Origin: Aporrectodea caliginosa
Taxonomy: Eukaryota; Annelida; Clitellata; Crassiclitellata; Lumbricidae
Reading direction: 5' to 3'
Assembly (NCBI GenBank): GCA_020284085.1
Contig: JACEVL010000691.1
Location: 127,102-191,101, forward strand
DNA: 64,000 bases
Position numbers and translations under genes: made by a program
Part shown: positions 1-19,698 of the stretch, piece by piece
How positions within the stretch are numbered: the first letter of the stretch is position 1
Layout of the letters: every line of letters begins with the position of its first letter
The notes under the pieces: generated by a model
Databases searched by the model: none
Told to the model about the DNA's origin: nothing
What the model saw: only the letters and a program-made list of their open reading frames with translations

Positions 1-424
1 ATGCCATAAATATTGTGCACTTTATTGCAAACCTTCAAAGCATGATATAGTCAGTGGATACATATGAGGGCAATATTAACAATTATATTTTGGACTTATT
101 TGGTAATTTAGCTAGTGATTCTGCATGTCCAGATACAGTGCTAACACGATCACATATTACTATCCTGTGCATAAGACACAAATCTAGAACTTGTTTGGGA
201 CTGAACACAACTAAGAGATGATCATCTTCGGGAAGAGAAAACCTGGTAGTTATTCCACCCATTGTACCTGAGGCGGCCTGACAAGTATCTATGCGTGTCT
301 TGCGCGTGACCATAAGATCGGATCTGTGGATGACCACCCATGTGGATAACCTTCTGACAGCATGTTCATTCCCTGGGCGTGCTCAGATCCCACAGCCTCA
401 CAACTAACGCCTAGAAGGAAGTGT

Positions 425-1050
425 CAAGAATGACTACCATTGCGCATCTAATGTATGCTTCCCCAGCCTGGTGGGGCTACACTAGCGCAGGGGAGCAGAT
501 TGAGCAGCTGATGGGGAGGCTGAGATGTGGACAGTATCTACCACCACCTCAATCACCCAATTTGGCAGAGATGGAGGCAGAAGCTGGTTAACGCTTATTT
601 GATGAACAAAACGTACTCCATCGGCTCTTCCCCCCACCTTGCCCCTCTTGTGGACATGTGCTCCGTTCTCGGGCCCATGGCTTCTCTCTTCCAGACAAGG
701 ACAACTGTAATTTTATTTCTAGAGTCTTATACAAAAACATATTTTGATGAACTTCCTTTTACAAAATCATTCCAAATAAACCAAATTAAACGATACCCAG
801 ATAGGATAAGGTGATATACAAATGAATACATATATAAATCTACAACTAACTAGTTAGGGGTCGTCCATTAATTATGTCAACAAATTTTAGGCAGTTTTTG
901 ACCCTCTGCCCCCTTGTCAACAACTGTCAAACTTTTCCAAACCCCTCGCCTCCTATTTTGTTGACATAATTAATGGACGACCCCTTATGTTACAAGCTGC
1001 GTTCTGACTGATTGGTGTTCTGAATAAACGAAAATTGATTGATTGATATT
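425..1050 (+). mobile_element. LINE 3'-end remnant (Rex/CR1-like)
   Basis: Decayed end of a non-LTR retrotransposon ORF. Around 430-525 the plus strand reads TTIAHLMYASPAWWG, and around 655-765 it reads HVLRSRAHGFSLPDKDN then a stop after VLYKNIF. The same C-terminal motifs (YAAPAWWG, LRPRAHDFVLPPKD) occur in the minus-strand copy at 56.9-57.7 kb and the plus-strand copy at 18.6-19.0 kb. The frame is broken between the two blocks. A (GATT)n-like tail at about 1030-1047 probably marks the 3' end. A MITE is nested at 857-984. Confidence 0.7.
857..984. mobile_element. Foldback MITE nested in LINE remnant
   Basis: The two ends are inverted copies of a sequence beginning GGGGTCGTCCATTAATTATG and running on to TCAACAAA, enclosing a short pyrimidine-rich centre. 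Left and right arms pair almost perfectly over about 28 bp. The flank TTA/TA on both sides could be the target duplication. There is no coding capacity, so it is a non-autonomous element. Confidence 0.75.
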
Positions 1051-1085
1051 TGTGACTCAAGTCCCTCCACAACAGAAGAAATTAC

Positions 1086-1227
1086 CTTCGGTCAACTCAA
1101 TTTTTTCTTTTATGTCTTTAACTCTTTCCTTCCGTGTTGCGATAAGCTGGAAAGTTCTTCCCGTAATACTTTCAATGTTCAGCTGTACAACTTGTCTCTG
1201 CGGTAAGTTCTTGTTCGTGTTATTCAT
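1086..1227 (-). CDS. First coding exon of a ubiquitin-like-domain protein (partial)
   Basis: The minus strand from the ATG at 1227 encodes about 47 residues before a GT donor (gtaatt) that splits a glycine codon. After an N-terminal MNNTNKN leader the frame reads VVQLNIESITGRTF, then DIKEKIELTEG. This lines up with ubiquitin residues 2-35: the TG turn of the first hairpin, the VKxKI helix and the EG that follows. The C-terminal half of the fold is not visible in the remaining 1 kb, so the gene presumably continues off the left edge. It is transcribed away from the gene at 3.8 kb. The UBL fold is judged from pattern only; the protein's identity is unknown. Confidence 0.5.
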
Positions 1228-1261
1228 TGTCAACAGGTGAGCGTACAGAATACTAAACAAC

Positions 1262-3400
1262 GAATGGATGTGACTTTACGTCCTGATAGTCACGCTGCGA
1301 CGCAAATTATCATCGACAACAAAAGCCCGTACTAAGTTTAGACGAAACAATGCATCAGACAAATTCCCGTGACAGTCATCGACCGATTGTTTTCATCCGC
1401 CTTCATAACCAATCACCCGAACAGTAGAACGGAAAGTCTGTTCCTCTTAACGAGACTCTCGTCACGTTCTCATCATCACTTAATTACACTCTGAGGCTTT
1501 ACGGGATACGACTAGCTGAGAGGTACCGGTTCTTGTAATTATAGTCGAATTTTAATCATCACCACTAAGTGGGTGTACACTGTACTAATAATCTGATGTC
1601 TTCAAAGAATCGGAAAACATAAACAACTTTAACCACGCCTCTTTCAACACCAGCTGACGTCATAAGTTGACCAAAGACAATTTCTACAGGAACGAGTAGA
1701 GCCAGTAGCTGTAGTTTTGTATGACTAGAGTTCAAGATGGCTATTAATAACATCTGTGATCAATAGTAGGCCTATAGTGTACCGATTTTTCTACGTATTT
1801 GGCTTCGGTAGGCTATTATTATTTGATCACCCGTCTCGGCGTCTCCGATATCTCTGACTCAGTGAAAGACCCACATGACAACAGCTTACCACCTTTAGGG
1901 CCTATATTCGAGTGCAATACTACACACTTTTCAAACATAGCTGAAGTCAGTAGGCCTATAGGCCCTAAGTTTTACTTAAACACATAGACTTCGACGTTTG
2001 CTTTTGTCTCTGGATGCATCGGTTCAACCTCGGGCAATTTTGCTACTCTACATGTGCACTGCCGTGAGTTTTAGCGCATTTTCGGAGAAAGAAAATATTT
2101 TTGTCACGGGTACGTGGTTATAAAAAATATTTGAAACTCACGTACGTGACTGTTACTGACAGTTATTCAACCTTACCGCTTAGGTCTAGGGCCTACATTT
2201 TCCGAAATTTGTGTAGGCCTATGTAGCCTGTCCAAGCCAGAGCATCTAGCTTATTCACGATTCAGTGCTGCATCGTGTCAGATATCGAGGCCTGGATTAA
2301 TAGTTCAATATTGCCCTCAATATAAATCTCAGAAATGCACACACAATTGTAGTTGGCTTCCTCTAATGGAATGAAGGCACAAGAGAGACTTTCGCGAGCG
2401 TTAAAATTCCTATACACGATAATCCCAGAGCTATCTAATACCTATTATCTATTATCAGTAATAGAAGGCTCTGGATAATCCTATAAACGCACCAATGAGA
2501 TATTATTATCATCGCTAGAGCCCGTATAACGTATAATCATTGGCTAATTTTTGAAGCCAAAAAGCCCACAACCATAGATATAATAACACCTTATCGAGAG
2601 CTCCGCAGTTAATTTATATTGAAATGACGCGTTTTGATTGGTTGAAATTCATGGACGCAGTCAAGCTTAAGCGAGACTTTAATTTCTTTTCGAAGCTTAC
2701 GCCTTGCAAAAATACAACAGACACAAAATAACAACTTATCTATGAAATAATATTCCAGCGGCCTCATTTTCGGACTTTAATAAGTTGCTACATCCACACA
2801 CTACACAATTTAACTTTGATCGTTTCGCCATTTTGAGAGGTCACAGGGTCAAGGCCGTTGGAGTGGCTTCGGGGTCACAGCCTCAACAAAGATGGCGGAC
2901 GCGGGCTCTAGTGATATATTTATATATTATGCATCTCTATGAAACGCACCCTTGATTTATTTATAAACCTTGTCTATGGCCTAGATATATCTATGGTCTA
3001 TGGGTCCATGGTTGCTTAGCAGCGACTTCTAAAGCGCATGAGTAAATAATCTTCAGAAAACGCGCTGTAAGTGACCATAATTTAAGTTTTCAATTCAAAA
3101 TGTTAATCTGAAATTCAAGACGAATACGTACTAATGTGTAACTTATATATGAGAATTAAACGACAAGTATATTCAAGTATTTGCGGTCGGATCGTTTTAA
3201 TTTATTGTTTGCGCCATAGTTTCCAAGCTACTCGTGGTACCATACCAGCCCAGGAACATCACATGGGATGATGGGACCCATATTGGCTATATACGGGTTA
3301 CCTATGGGCATGCTGACAGAACAGTTTTATATTGCGGTGGTTTATTAGGGTAATCCTGCATAGCATATTTTATTCTCGTTTCTTCCAGTGATAAGTAATA
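1262..3400. other. Intergenic region between divergent genes, with foldback repeats
   Basis: No convincing exon is seen. The stretch lies between the minus-strand UBL exon and the plus-strand gene at 3801, so it must hold both promoters. Around 2509-2920 an inverted 14-mer (ATCGCTAGAGCCCG against CGGGCTCTAGTGAT) suggests a degenerate foldback element. A small inverted repeat CCAGAGC...GCTCTGG lies at about 2425-2473. Confidence 0.45.
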
Positions 3401-3404
3401 GCGT

Positions 3405-3660
3405 ATTTAATCTTTCCATTTTAACGCAAAGATTCTTTTCATCAATCAGACTTCTATTTACGCAAAGAATTCTTTTCGCCAATCCAAATTCCATTTTAAT
3501 GCAAGCAATTTTTTCATCAATCCAACTTCTAGTTTCACAAGAAACTATATTTTCATCAATCCAACTTCCATTTAAGTGCAAGGAATTCCTTTCATCAATC
3601 CAACTTCTACTTATGCAAAGAATTATTTTTATCAATACAACTTCCATTTGCGCAGCCAGA
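3405..3660. repeat. Degenerate minisatellite, unit about 40 bp
   Basis: About six imperfect copies of a unit containing TTTTCATCAATCCAACTTC followed by an A-rich GCAAAGAAT segment stand in tandem. Both strands give open frames through it (repeated SIQLL-type peptides on plus, SWIDE-type peptides on minus). These arise from the repeat and are not evidence of a protein. Confidence 0.7.
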
Positions 3661-3800
3661 TAAGAGAAATAATAAAATACGCTAAAATACAGGATACGTT
3701 CAATGCAATAATAAAATATGCTAAAATGCAGGTTTACCTTTTATTAGTAAGTTATCAATGTTTTAGCACTTTCAAGATATTAAAGCAAAACCTGTCAGCA

Positions 3801-6527
3801 ATGACGACTACAAACGGACTGCATGCTCCTCGTCATGAACCGGACTGGGCTAGAATACCGCCACATGTTCCGACTTACCCAAACCCACCAATGCATTTCA
3901 GGTAGAAGTTTGTTTTTGATTCAGTTTTAGGTCATGTTGGGCTGGTTATTTGAGGAGCATTATTGTATCTTATTGTATATAAACATTTATAAAGTGCCTC
4001 TGACAGAATATCTATTCAGAGGCGCTCATTAAGTAAGTATATTCTTTATTAAACTGGTTGCAGAAGAGCCGCTTTCCAGTGTACAAACATCATAAGACAA
4101 ATACAAAATCAATAGGCAGTTCAGGTTAGGTTCAGATGACAGACAAGTCAAGTTCAGTTCTTTTGATCATCATCATCATTTTCTGATGCCTGTCATTGGG
4201 TGGCATTGGGTGCAAAGCAATGACCTGGAATTCATGTTTTTTTCATATGTAAAGTTAATGCCTTCTCATGTTTAGCCCTAGTCTTATTTTGTCTTCACTT
4301 ATATTGTCTGTCCAACGAAGTCCCGGTCGTCCTTTGTTTCTCTTTCTTTAAAATCTTGCAAATAGATGGGATTTGGTGTACTGGCACTATTCCCAAATAA
4401 ACAATCCATAAGTCTTTGTTGGTCAACTTTATCCAACAGAGATGTATTCATATTCAACTTATTGTACAACGGAAACATGATTATAAGGGCTTTATACTGA
4501 ATGCACACATATTTAGAGGTTTATGGTTTATGATTATACGAATTTAATTTAGTTATATTCATGGTCATTGAGTTCAATTCAGTTTGGTTCAGTATTGCAA
4601 ATCAATGGTTAAATTTAGTTAATTCAGTTTGATTCCCATATGTAGAATATATCAATGCCTGTACTAGTGTACTGTATTGTAAAGTCTTCCAACTGTTAGT
4701 GCTACATATTATATCATGTCTGAAGTTAAGGTCTGAATACTTGGACAAATAACATCAGTATAAAGTGAAAAAATTAGCATGAGTTTTAAGAATCATCCTG
4801 GCAACTGAAGAAACATGCAAAACATGCAGCCTTGAAGATTAGTAGCATTTATATGTCTAATAATAGAACTTCTGTGGTACCACTTTAGTAATGCATAAGA
4901 TATCATTCACTAGTGTACCAAGGCTTTTCTGCTAGTTCTTTAAGTGTAAACAGAAGAGTTCTGAACCTTCTTGAAAGTGTGAAGGCAGTCAAAGCGTAGT
5001 GACAGGTGGCACAAATTTTCTCATAGAAATTTTGATGGACTAAAAACCTAGTAATGCAATAAAATAAGTAAGAATGAAACTGCACATCATCATATTCTCA
5101 TTCCTAACTTAACATATTTATGTTTTGCAAAGGTTCTTTCAATAAATGTAAATATGATTAAATTTGCTTTAGGCATATTCCTGCTGAAACATACACTTGC
5201 CAAGATGGAAAAAGAAATTACCAGGTAAACTTGCTTTCCAGTGTTCATTTCATAGTATAATGTTAAAAATTCTTGACACTTGGGTCTCAGAAAAAGGTTA
5301 TTCTTTGCTGTACAAAATTAGGAAATCACCAAGTTATTGCTATGGTCATTTCACCTCTGTAGATCATACATATCTTAATCAACTTTCATCCTCTTTTACA
5401 TTGTCATCATCATCATTGCCAACACCACCCAACTACCATCAACACCACTATCATGGGTGCCCACAAAAATTTATGCAGGACGGGCATGAAAATTGGACAT
5501 GCTGTCTCAGCCTAGAATGGGCCAAAAGAGAATGTCAGGAGCAACTAACCCATCTTGCCCCATGTGCAGGTGCCCATGACTACCACCATGACCATCAACA
5601 GCATGACCACTACAGTCACTACCACAAACACCACAACCGCACAAAGACCACCACCACAAATGACACCCAGTATCAGTCTACATCATCATCATCATCATCA
5701 TCAGGATCCATGGGCCGAAGGCCCGTAGGTGTCCAACGCTTGCCTCGGATCCCTGGGCCGAGGCCCTTTTGGGGTCCAATGCTTGCATTGGATTTCATTC
5801 GTATTTTTTCTTTACGAACGGAGTATCTGCACCCATCCGTTCGACCTTCGCGCTTCTCCCTTAAAGAGAGTTCCAGGCTTAGGACTGGCTCTGATAACCA
5901 CATGTGGTATCAAAGGCGGCGATGCCACCCACGTTTGCCAGCTTTTTCAGGGTTCCTGCTGAGCCTGTCCACCTCGCGTAGCGCCCTAAGGTGGTACTTC
6001 GGCCAAGACCTTCACCACTGATGGCATAGCCTCAGCAGGCACTCCCCTACTGACTGTTGCCACCCCCTCACCACGTTGAGGTGTGAGTTGGACTTCGAGG
6101 GGGGTCAGTCTACACTTGTTGGTTAATTGTTAATTAGAAATGGTGGAGCAATTGGAACACAGAATATCCTGACTGGCGGGAAGAACACTATCGTCTTGAT
6201 CCACTGTTTCCAGTTATGAGGAAGGCAGATCACCAGTCGGGACTAAAGTACCCCTACAGGGCATCTCCGGAGAAGCCACTCTGGAGGCAGGAGTATCTTC
6301 GAACTGGTGTGCCAGAGACCGAGGCAGTTCGTGCTCGTGCAATCTACCGCACTCACTTTGACACGCAGGATAAGAACCTCTACCAGTGGTCAAACGCCAT
6401 GACTTCAACCCAATACAAGAAGCCTGTGCCCTCCGTCTATGGACCTCTGTTGAGGGAAAGTGTGTATGGAGTCAAGACAGCCCACAACAGGCATGGATTT
6501 ATGCCTGCTATGGATTACTACTTCTAG
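3801..6527 (+). CDS. Three-exon gene, 180-aa W/Y/P-rich protein; candidate ciliary microtubule inner protein
   Basis: Exons 3801-3901, 5173-5224 and 6138-6527 join in frame (101+52+390 nt = 181 codons) with GT-AG boundaries at every junction. The protein starts MTTTNGLHAPRHEPDWARIP and ends NRHGFMPAMDYYF. It has no signal peptide or membrane segment, and is rich in Trp, Tyr, Pro and Arg, with short spaced motifs (WWSNWN, YPYRASPEKPLW, YGPLLRESVYG). This composition is typical of axonemal inner-microtubule proteins. The tail (R.SVYG, then NR.G, then P..DY) recalls tektin-bundle-interacting protein 1 (TEKTIP1/C19orf71), and the length fits (about 200 aa in human). That match is from memory and weak. 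The coding call is firm; the name is not. Confidence 0.75.
5700..6110. repeat. GC-rich interspersed repeat in intron 2 of the 3.8-kb gene
   Basis: This block is much more GC-rich than its neighbours, has sharp edges next to (ATC)n at 5684-5702, and contains short palindromes (GGGCCGAAGGCCC; GGGCCGAGGCCC). It keeps overlapping open frames on both strands with no recognisable domain. It looks like an inserted repeat; I could not assign a family. Confidence 0.45.
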
Positions 6528-16335
<9,808 letters not shown>

Positions 16336-17000
16336 TCCCATGTCAAGTAGACAGCTGCCTCTAGGTGGCACTGCTGTTGCCTTCATTCACCATCTTTCTT
16401 TCTTTCCCTTTGTATACATCCAGTTGTATATTTAACTCATCTGGTCTGCAAACCTTGCATTAATGGATTCCACTGACTAAGAAATTACATCTAGAAGTAG
16501 TTCATTTTATTCTGAATCGACTCAGGTCAATTACTGATTGATTTGGATTAGGGTTTTACTACGCGGTTTTCTTCGTAACATTCTCTTTTTGGGTAGGTTT
16601 TTGACCCATATCCCACGTGCATCTCATGCGATGAACAATGCACCACAAACTGAGGAAGATCAGTTGCTTGTCTGTACATAGGAAACCTCTGTGTAAATTT
16701 TTTGTCATGTATGCATGTAGTTAATCTATAGCATTTATGTTTGTTGCCTAGGTCTTCAGATGACATGTTCGATAGACTGTGTAAATTTTGGTGATACGGG
16801 AATGTGTTTTAAACGAAAACATTAAAATACTTATAATTGTTATGACTGTATTAGTACATGTAGTTTTAATGAACATTTCATTTAAGTTATGGGAAATCAT
16901 GAATTCCACTTATCGCTGACAAAACTGAAGCTCTTTTCTTTAAGTAGTTTGATGTGATATAATATTTTAACTGATTGAGGTATCTGCTTCATAAGTAGTT

Positions 17001-17066
17001 AACACTTTAACGACGAGCTGCATTGGTTTTCCAGTCATTTTTAGTACACTCTCATCATTAAAGTGT
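17001..17066. mobile_element. Short MITE in JNK 3' UTR
   Basis: Inverted ends AACACTTTAACGACGAG and CATCATTAAAGTGTT enclose about 30 bp. Same family as the element at 16133-16203. A TTAA-like flank is possible. Confidence 0.5.
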
Positions 17067-18190
17067 TAGCATATTCTGTACGACTGATGTATAACGAATA
17101 CTTTAAATTGATTCATGTAGGCCTACCTAGAATTTATGTATTTCTTGAAAATTAATTCTTTTATTTATTGAATGCTATGTAAATATTTAATTAATTGATC
17201 AGATTTTGCTGTAGAAACATTCGTAGCATAAATTCATGTTTCATGTGTCTGTTCGATGAAGAACATCAAAGTTGTTTGAATCAATGAATATGTGATAGCA
17301 GTCTGGTTTGCGTGTATTAGTCTGTTATGTAACTGTTTAAAGCATTTGCCCATCTGTTAGTGTATGTTTAAAAAATAGCTTAAGAACGAATCTGTGAACA
17401 ACATTAGTCGGAATTTAAACATCGATAAAATTTAATTGCAACTGTTGAATAGTGTAAATGTGAAGGCCAGGTCCCCGGTAACCTTTACCTACAGCTGTTG
17501 GAAAAATGGAATTGTAGTATAAGTTAACGGTCTTTGGTTCTGAGGTTGTGTGCTGTGTGTAGGTGGTCAGTTTTTATTTGTGGAAATTTTGGCACACATG
17601 AGCACTGCCTGTCTGAATTATAAAAGAGGCAGTTTCTTTCTGTCTGCTCTTCAGGCTGAATACATTCTTTGCCTAATATGCAAACATGGCTGTGATTGTT
17701 TGCTGTGAGTTACATCGAATGCAGACTAAATATTAGGAATCAAAAGCTGATGATTTTTAAATGCATTTTGCACCTTTTATTGTCAGTTCATTTTAATTTT
17801 TAAAAGACTACTTTGAACGAATTTATTATGATTTACTTACATTCAGTATTTATTATTTCCTGATTTTTGCATCTAATTGTCGTAAAGTGTGATGAATGAT
17901 GGGCATCATAGAAGAGATTATGTACCTTATGATGTGAATGGTAATGTATTTCTTTGCTTTGACTATCTGAAATGGGTCATATGCTGGAATTTGTAACTTC
18001 ATCCAGAATCTGATGATAATGCTTTAAAAATGCTTTACATTACCTATGAACACAGAACTAATTTTGCTGTATTTTCTGTCTGACCATCTGTGTATATCTG
18101 TTGGTATGTATAGATGCATGTACGGTATGTATGTGAACATTTCTATAGAACATTTATGAACCTATCAACAGCAAAACTCCAGTTCTGACA

Positions 18191-18310
18191 TCTTATTATA
18201 CTTCATTTCCATGGGTTTTCTTAACAAGAAAATCCATGGATATGGACTATAATAAGAATTTCAACTGGGCTTTAGGGTCATACTCATATATGACCCTGAA
18301 GCCCAGTTGA
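18191..18310 (+). other. Pair of strong stem-loops in JNK 3' UTR
   Basis: Stem 1 (18191-18257): a 32-nt arm starting TCTTATTATACTTC pairs, with about four mismatches, across a tiny loop near AACA. Stem 2 (18261-18310): the arm CAACTGGGCTTTAGGGTCAT pairs with its near-perfect complement across about 6 nt. A third partial copy of the second arm follows at 18321-18343. They could be RNA structures, a microRNA-like locus, or a recent inverted insertion. Confidence 0.7.
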
Positions 18311-18599
18311 ACATATGTGACCCAGACCCTGAAGCCCAGTTGATTTATTCAATAAATGCAACTTCTTTTTGGCCTAATAATAAGATAGCTTCTGTTATGT
18401 TGTCTGACGTGATTTGTGTTCAAATAAAGAAGTAATTGTGTGAAAGAGGTCTACATTTCAAAGAAACATTCAGCTGCTTTAACTTTTTAAGCTTTAATTT
18501 GCAACAAATGCAAACCAATAGCCTATGTTAGTTGGAATTACTACAACAATGTACCTAAGTTACTTGCTTTCACATACCATGGCCTTTCTTCCTCATCCA

Positions 18600-19045
18600 T
18601 CCATAATGTAACCAAAGCCACTACCGTTGCTAAACTTCTATATGCCTCCCCATCCTGGTGGGGTCTCACGCTGGCTTCCGATAAAGAATGCCTGGAAAAA
18701 CTCCTAAAAAGAGCCAAACGCCTAGGTTACCTAGAGCAATCCTTTCCAAAAGTCTCTGAACTTGCCAATATAGCCGATGCAAAACTCCTTTTCTCCATAT
18801 TACACAACCCCAAGCATGTACTTCACCAACTCCTACCTCCACTCCGACCCCTCACCTCTCAACAATTAAGACCTAGAGCACACAACCATACTCTCCCACC
18901 CAAGGACAACTCAATTTTCCAGATCATTATAAAAATATTTACTAGTTTATTCTAAAATCTTCTAATGAACTTTAATTAGCCATTATAACTCATGTTAGCA
19001 TTTCTGCGTTTTTGTCAGATTGTTTTTCTCAATAAACAAATATAC
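18600..19045 (+). mobile_element. LINE C-terminal remnant (Rex/CR1-like)
   Basis: The plus strand encodes VAKLLYASPSWWGLTL, then RAKRLGYLEQSFP, then LRPRAHNHTLPPKDNS, ending at a stop near 18953. It is the same family as the copies at 0.4 kb and 56.9 kb. A 3' UTR with CAATAAACAAATATAC follows. Only the last part of the ORF is present (5' truncation). It lies between JNK and the end of SLC6-A. Confidence 0.8.
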
Positions 19046-19698
19046 ATGTATATATATACATATATACCACTCGAATGGATATATTTCTCAGAAAGGTACC
19101 TTAGTTAATTAATTGATTTCATAATGCTTGTAGGGTTGGCAATTAAACTGAATAATTCAGAACACGTGTTCAGATTAATCAGGTTTCCTTTAAAAAGCAC
19201 TTGCTTTAAAACAACTGAGAATTCTAAGAACTAAACATTGAATTGTCTGTAACTTTCCTCCAGGGAATCAAAACATTCGTCTGATTTGCTACTGGATTGA
19301 ATTGCACAGATTAGGTGGACCTAAGGGACCGTATGCATGGTTGTGAGCCATGGCCCCAAAATATGAGCTTACAATTAATATAGCGCCATCTAGGGGCAAA
19401 GTGTTCGTGGGAGCTGTGTGCTCTCCAAAATGTTATGTCATAAGGATGTGCAGTTTCGTTATCAAAAGTTCAAAACGACGTGATCATGGCATGTCTTTAC
19501 TGCGAACCGCCAGCACACGTACGAAAACGGCCCCCCCCCCCAATTACAGTTTGCTCAGTTACGCCCTTGACTATAAAATGAAGAAAACTAATTTAGGCCT
19601 AAAGCGTCTAACAGTCGTATGCCCTTCTGACAAGGCCTTATTCTAGAAATGTGTGAATATAATAGTAGCCTATTATAGTCCAAAGTATTGGCTCTTAT
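19046..19698. other. Convergent intergenic region between JNK and SLC6-A
   Basis: This stretch separates two convergent genes and should hold the SLC6-A 3' UTR (minus strand). The open frame at 19350-19646 has no recognisable domain. A run of ten C residues lies near 19531. Confidence 0.4.

Larger units (their letters stand above)
16336..18430 (+). other. JNK: JNK 3' UTR
   Basis: AT-rich sequence after the stop with no coding signal. Poly(A) signals AATAAA stand at 18351-18356 and 18423-18428, followed by a T/GT-rich stretch. The end is therefore placed near 18.43-18.45 kb. A 66-bp MITE (17001-17066) and two hairpins (18191-18310) lie inside. Transcript extent is inferred. Confidence 0.55.

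Noticed and set aside
83..337. 84-codon minus-strand frame near the left edge as the second half of the ubiquitin-like domain
   Set aside because: Lacks the QQRLI..GK.L pattern and shows no acceptor in the right phase.
5197..6021. Open frame of 274 codons, His- and Ser-rich
   Set aside because: It runs from exon 2 of the 3.8-kb gene through its intron, an (ATC)n tract and a GC-rich repeat; there is no domain, and the exon uses another exit at a good donor.
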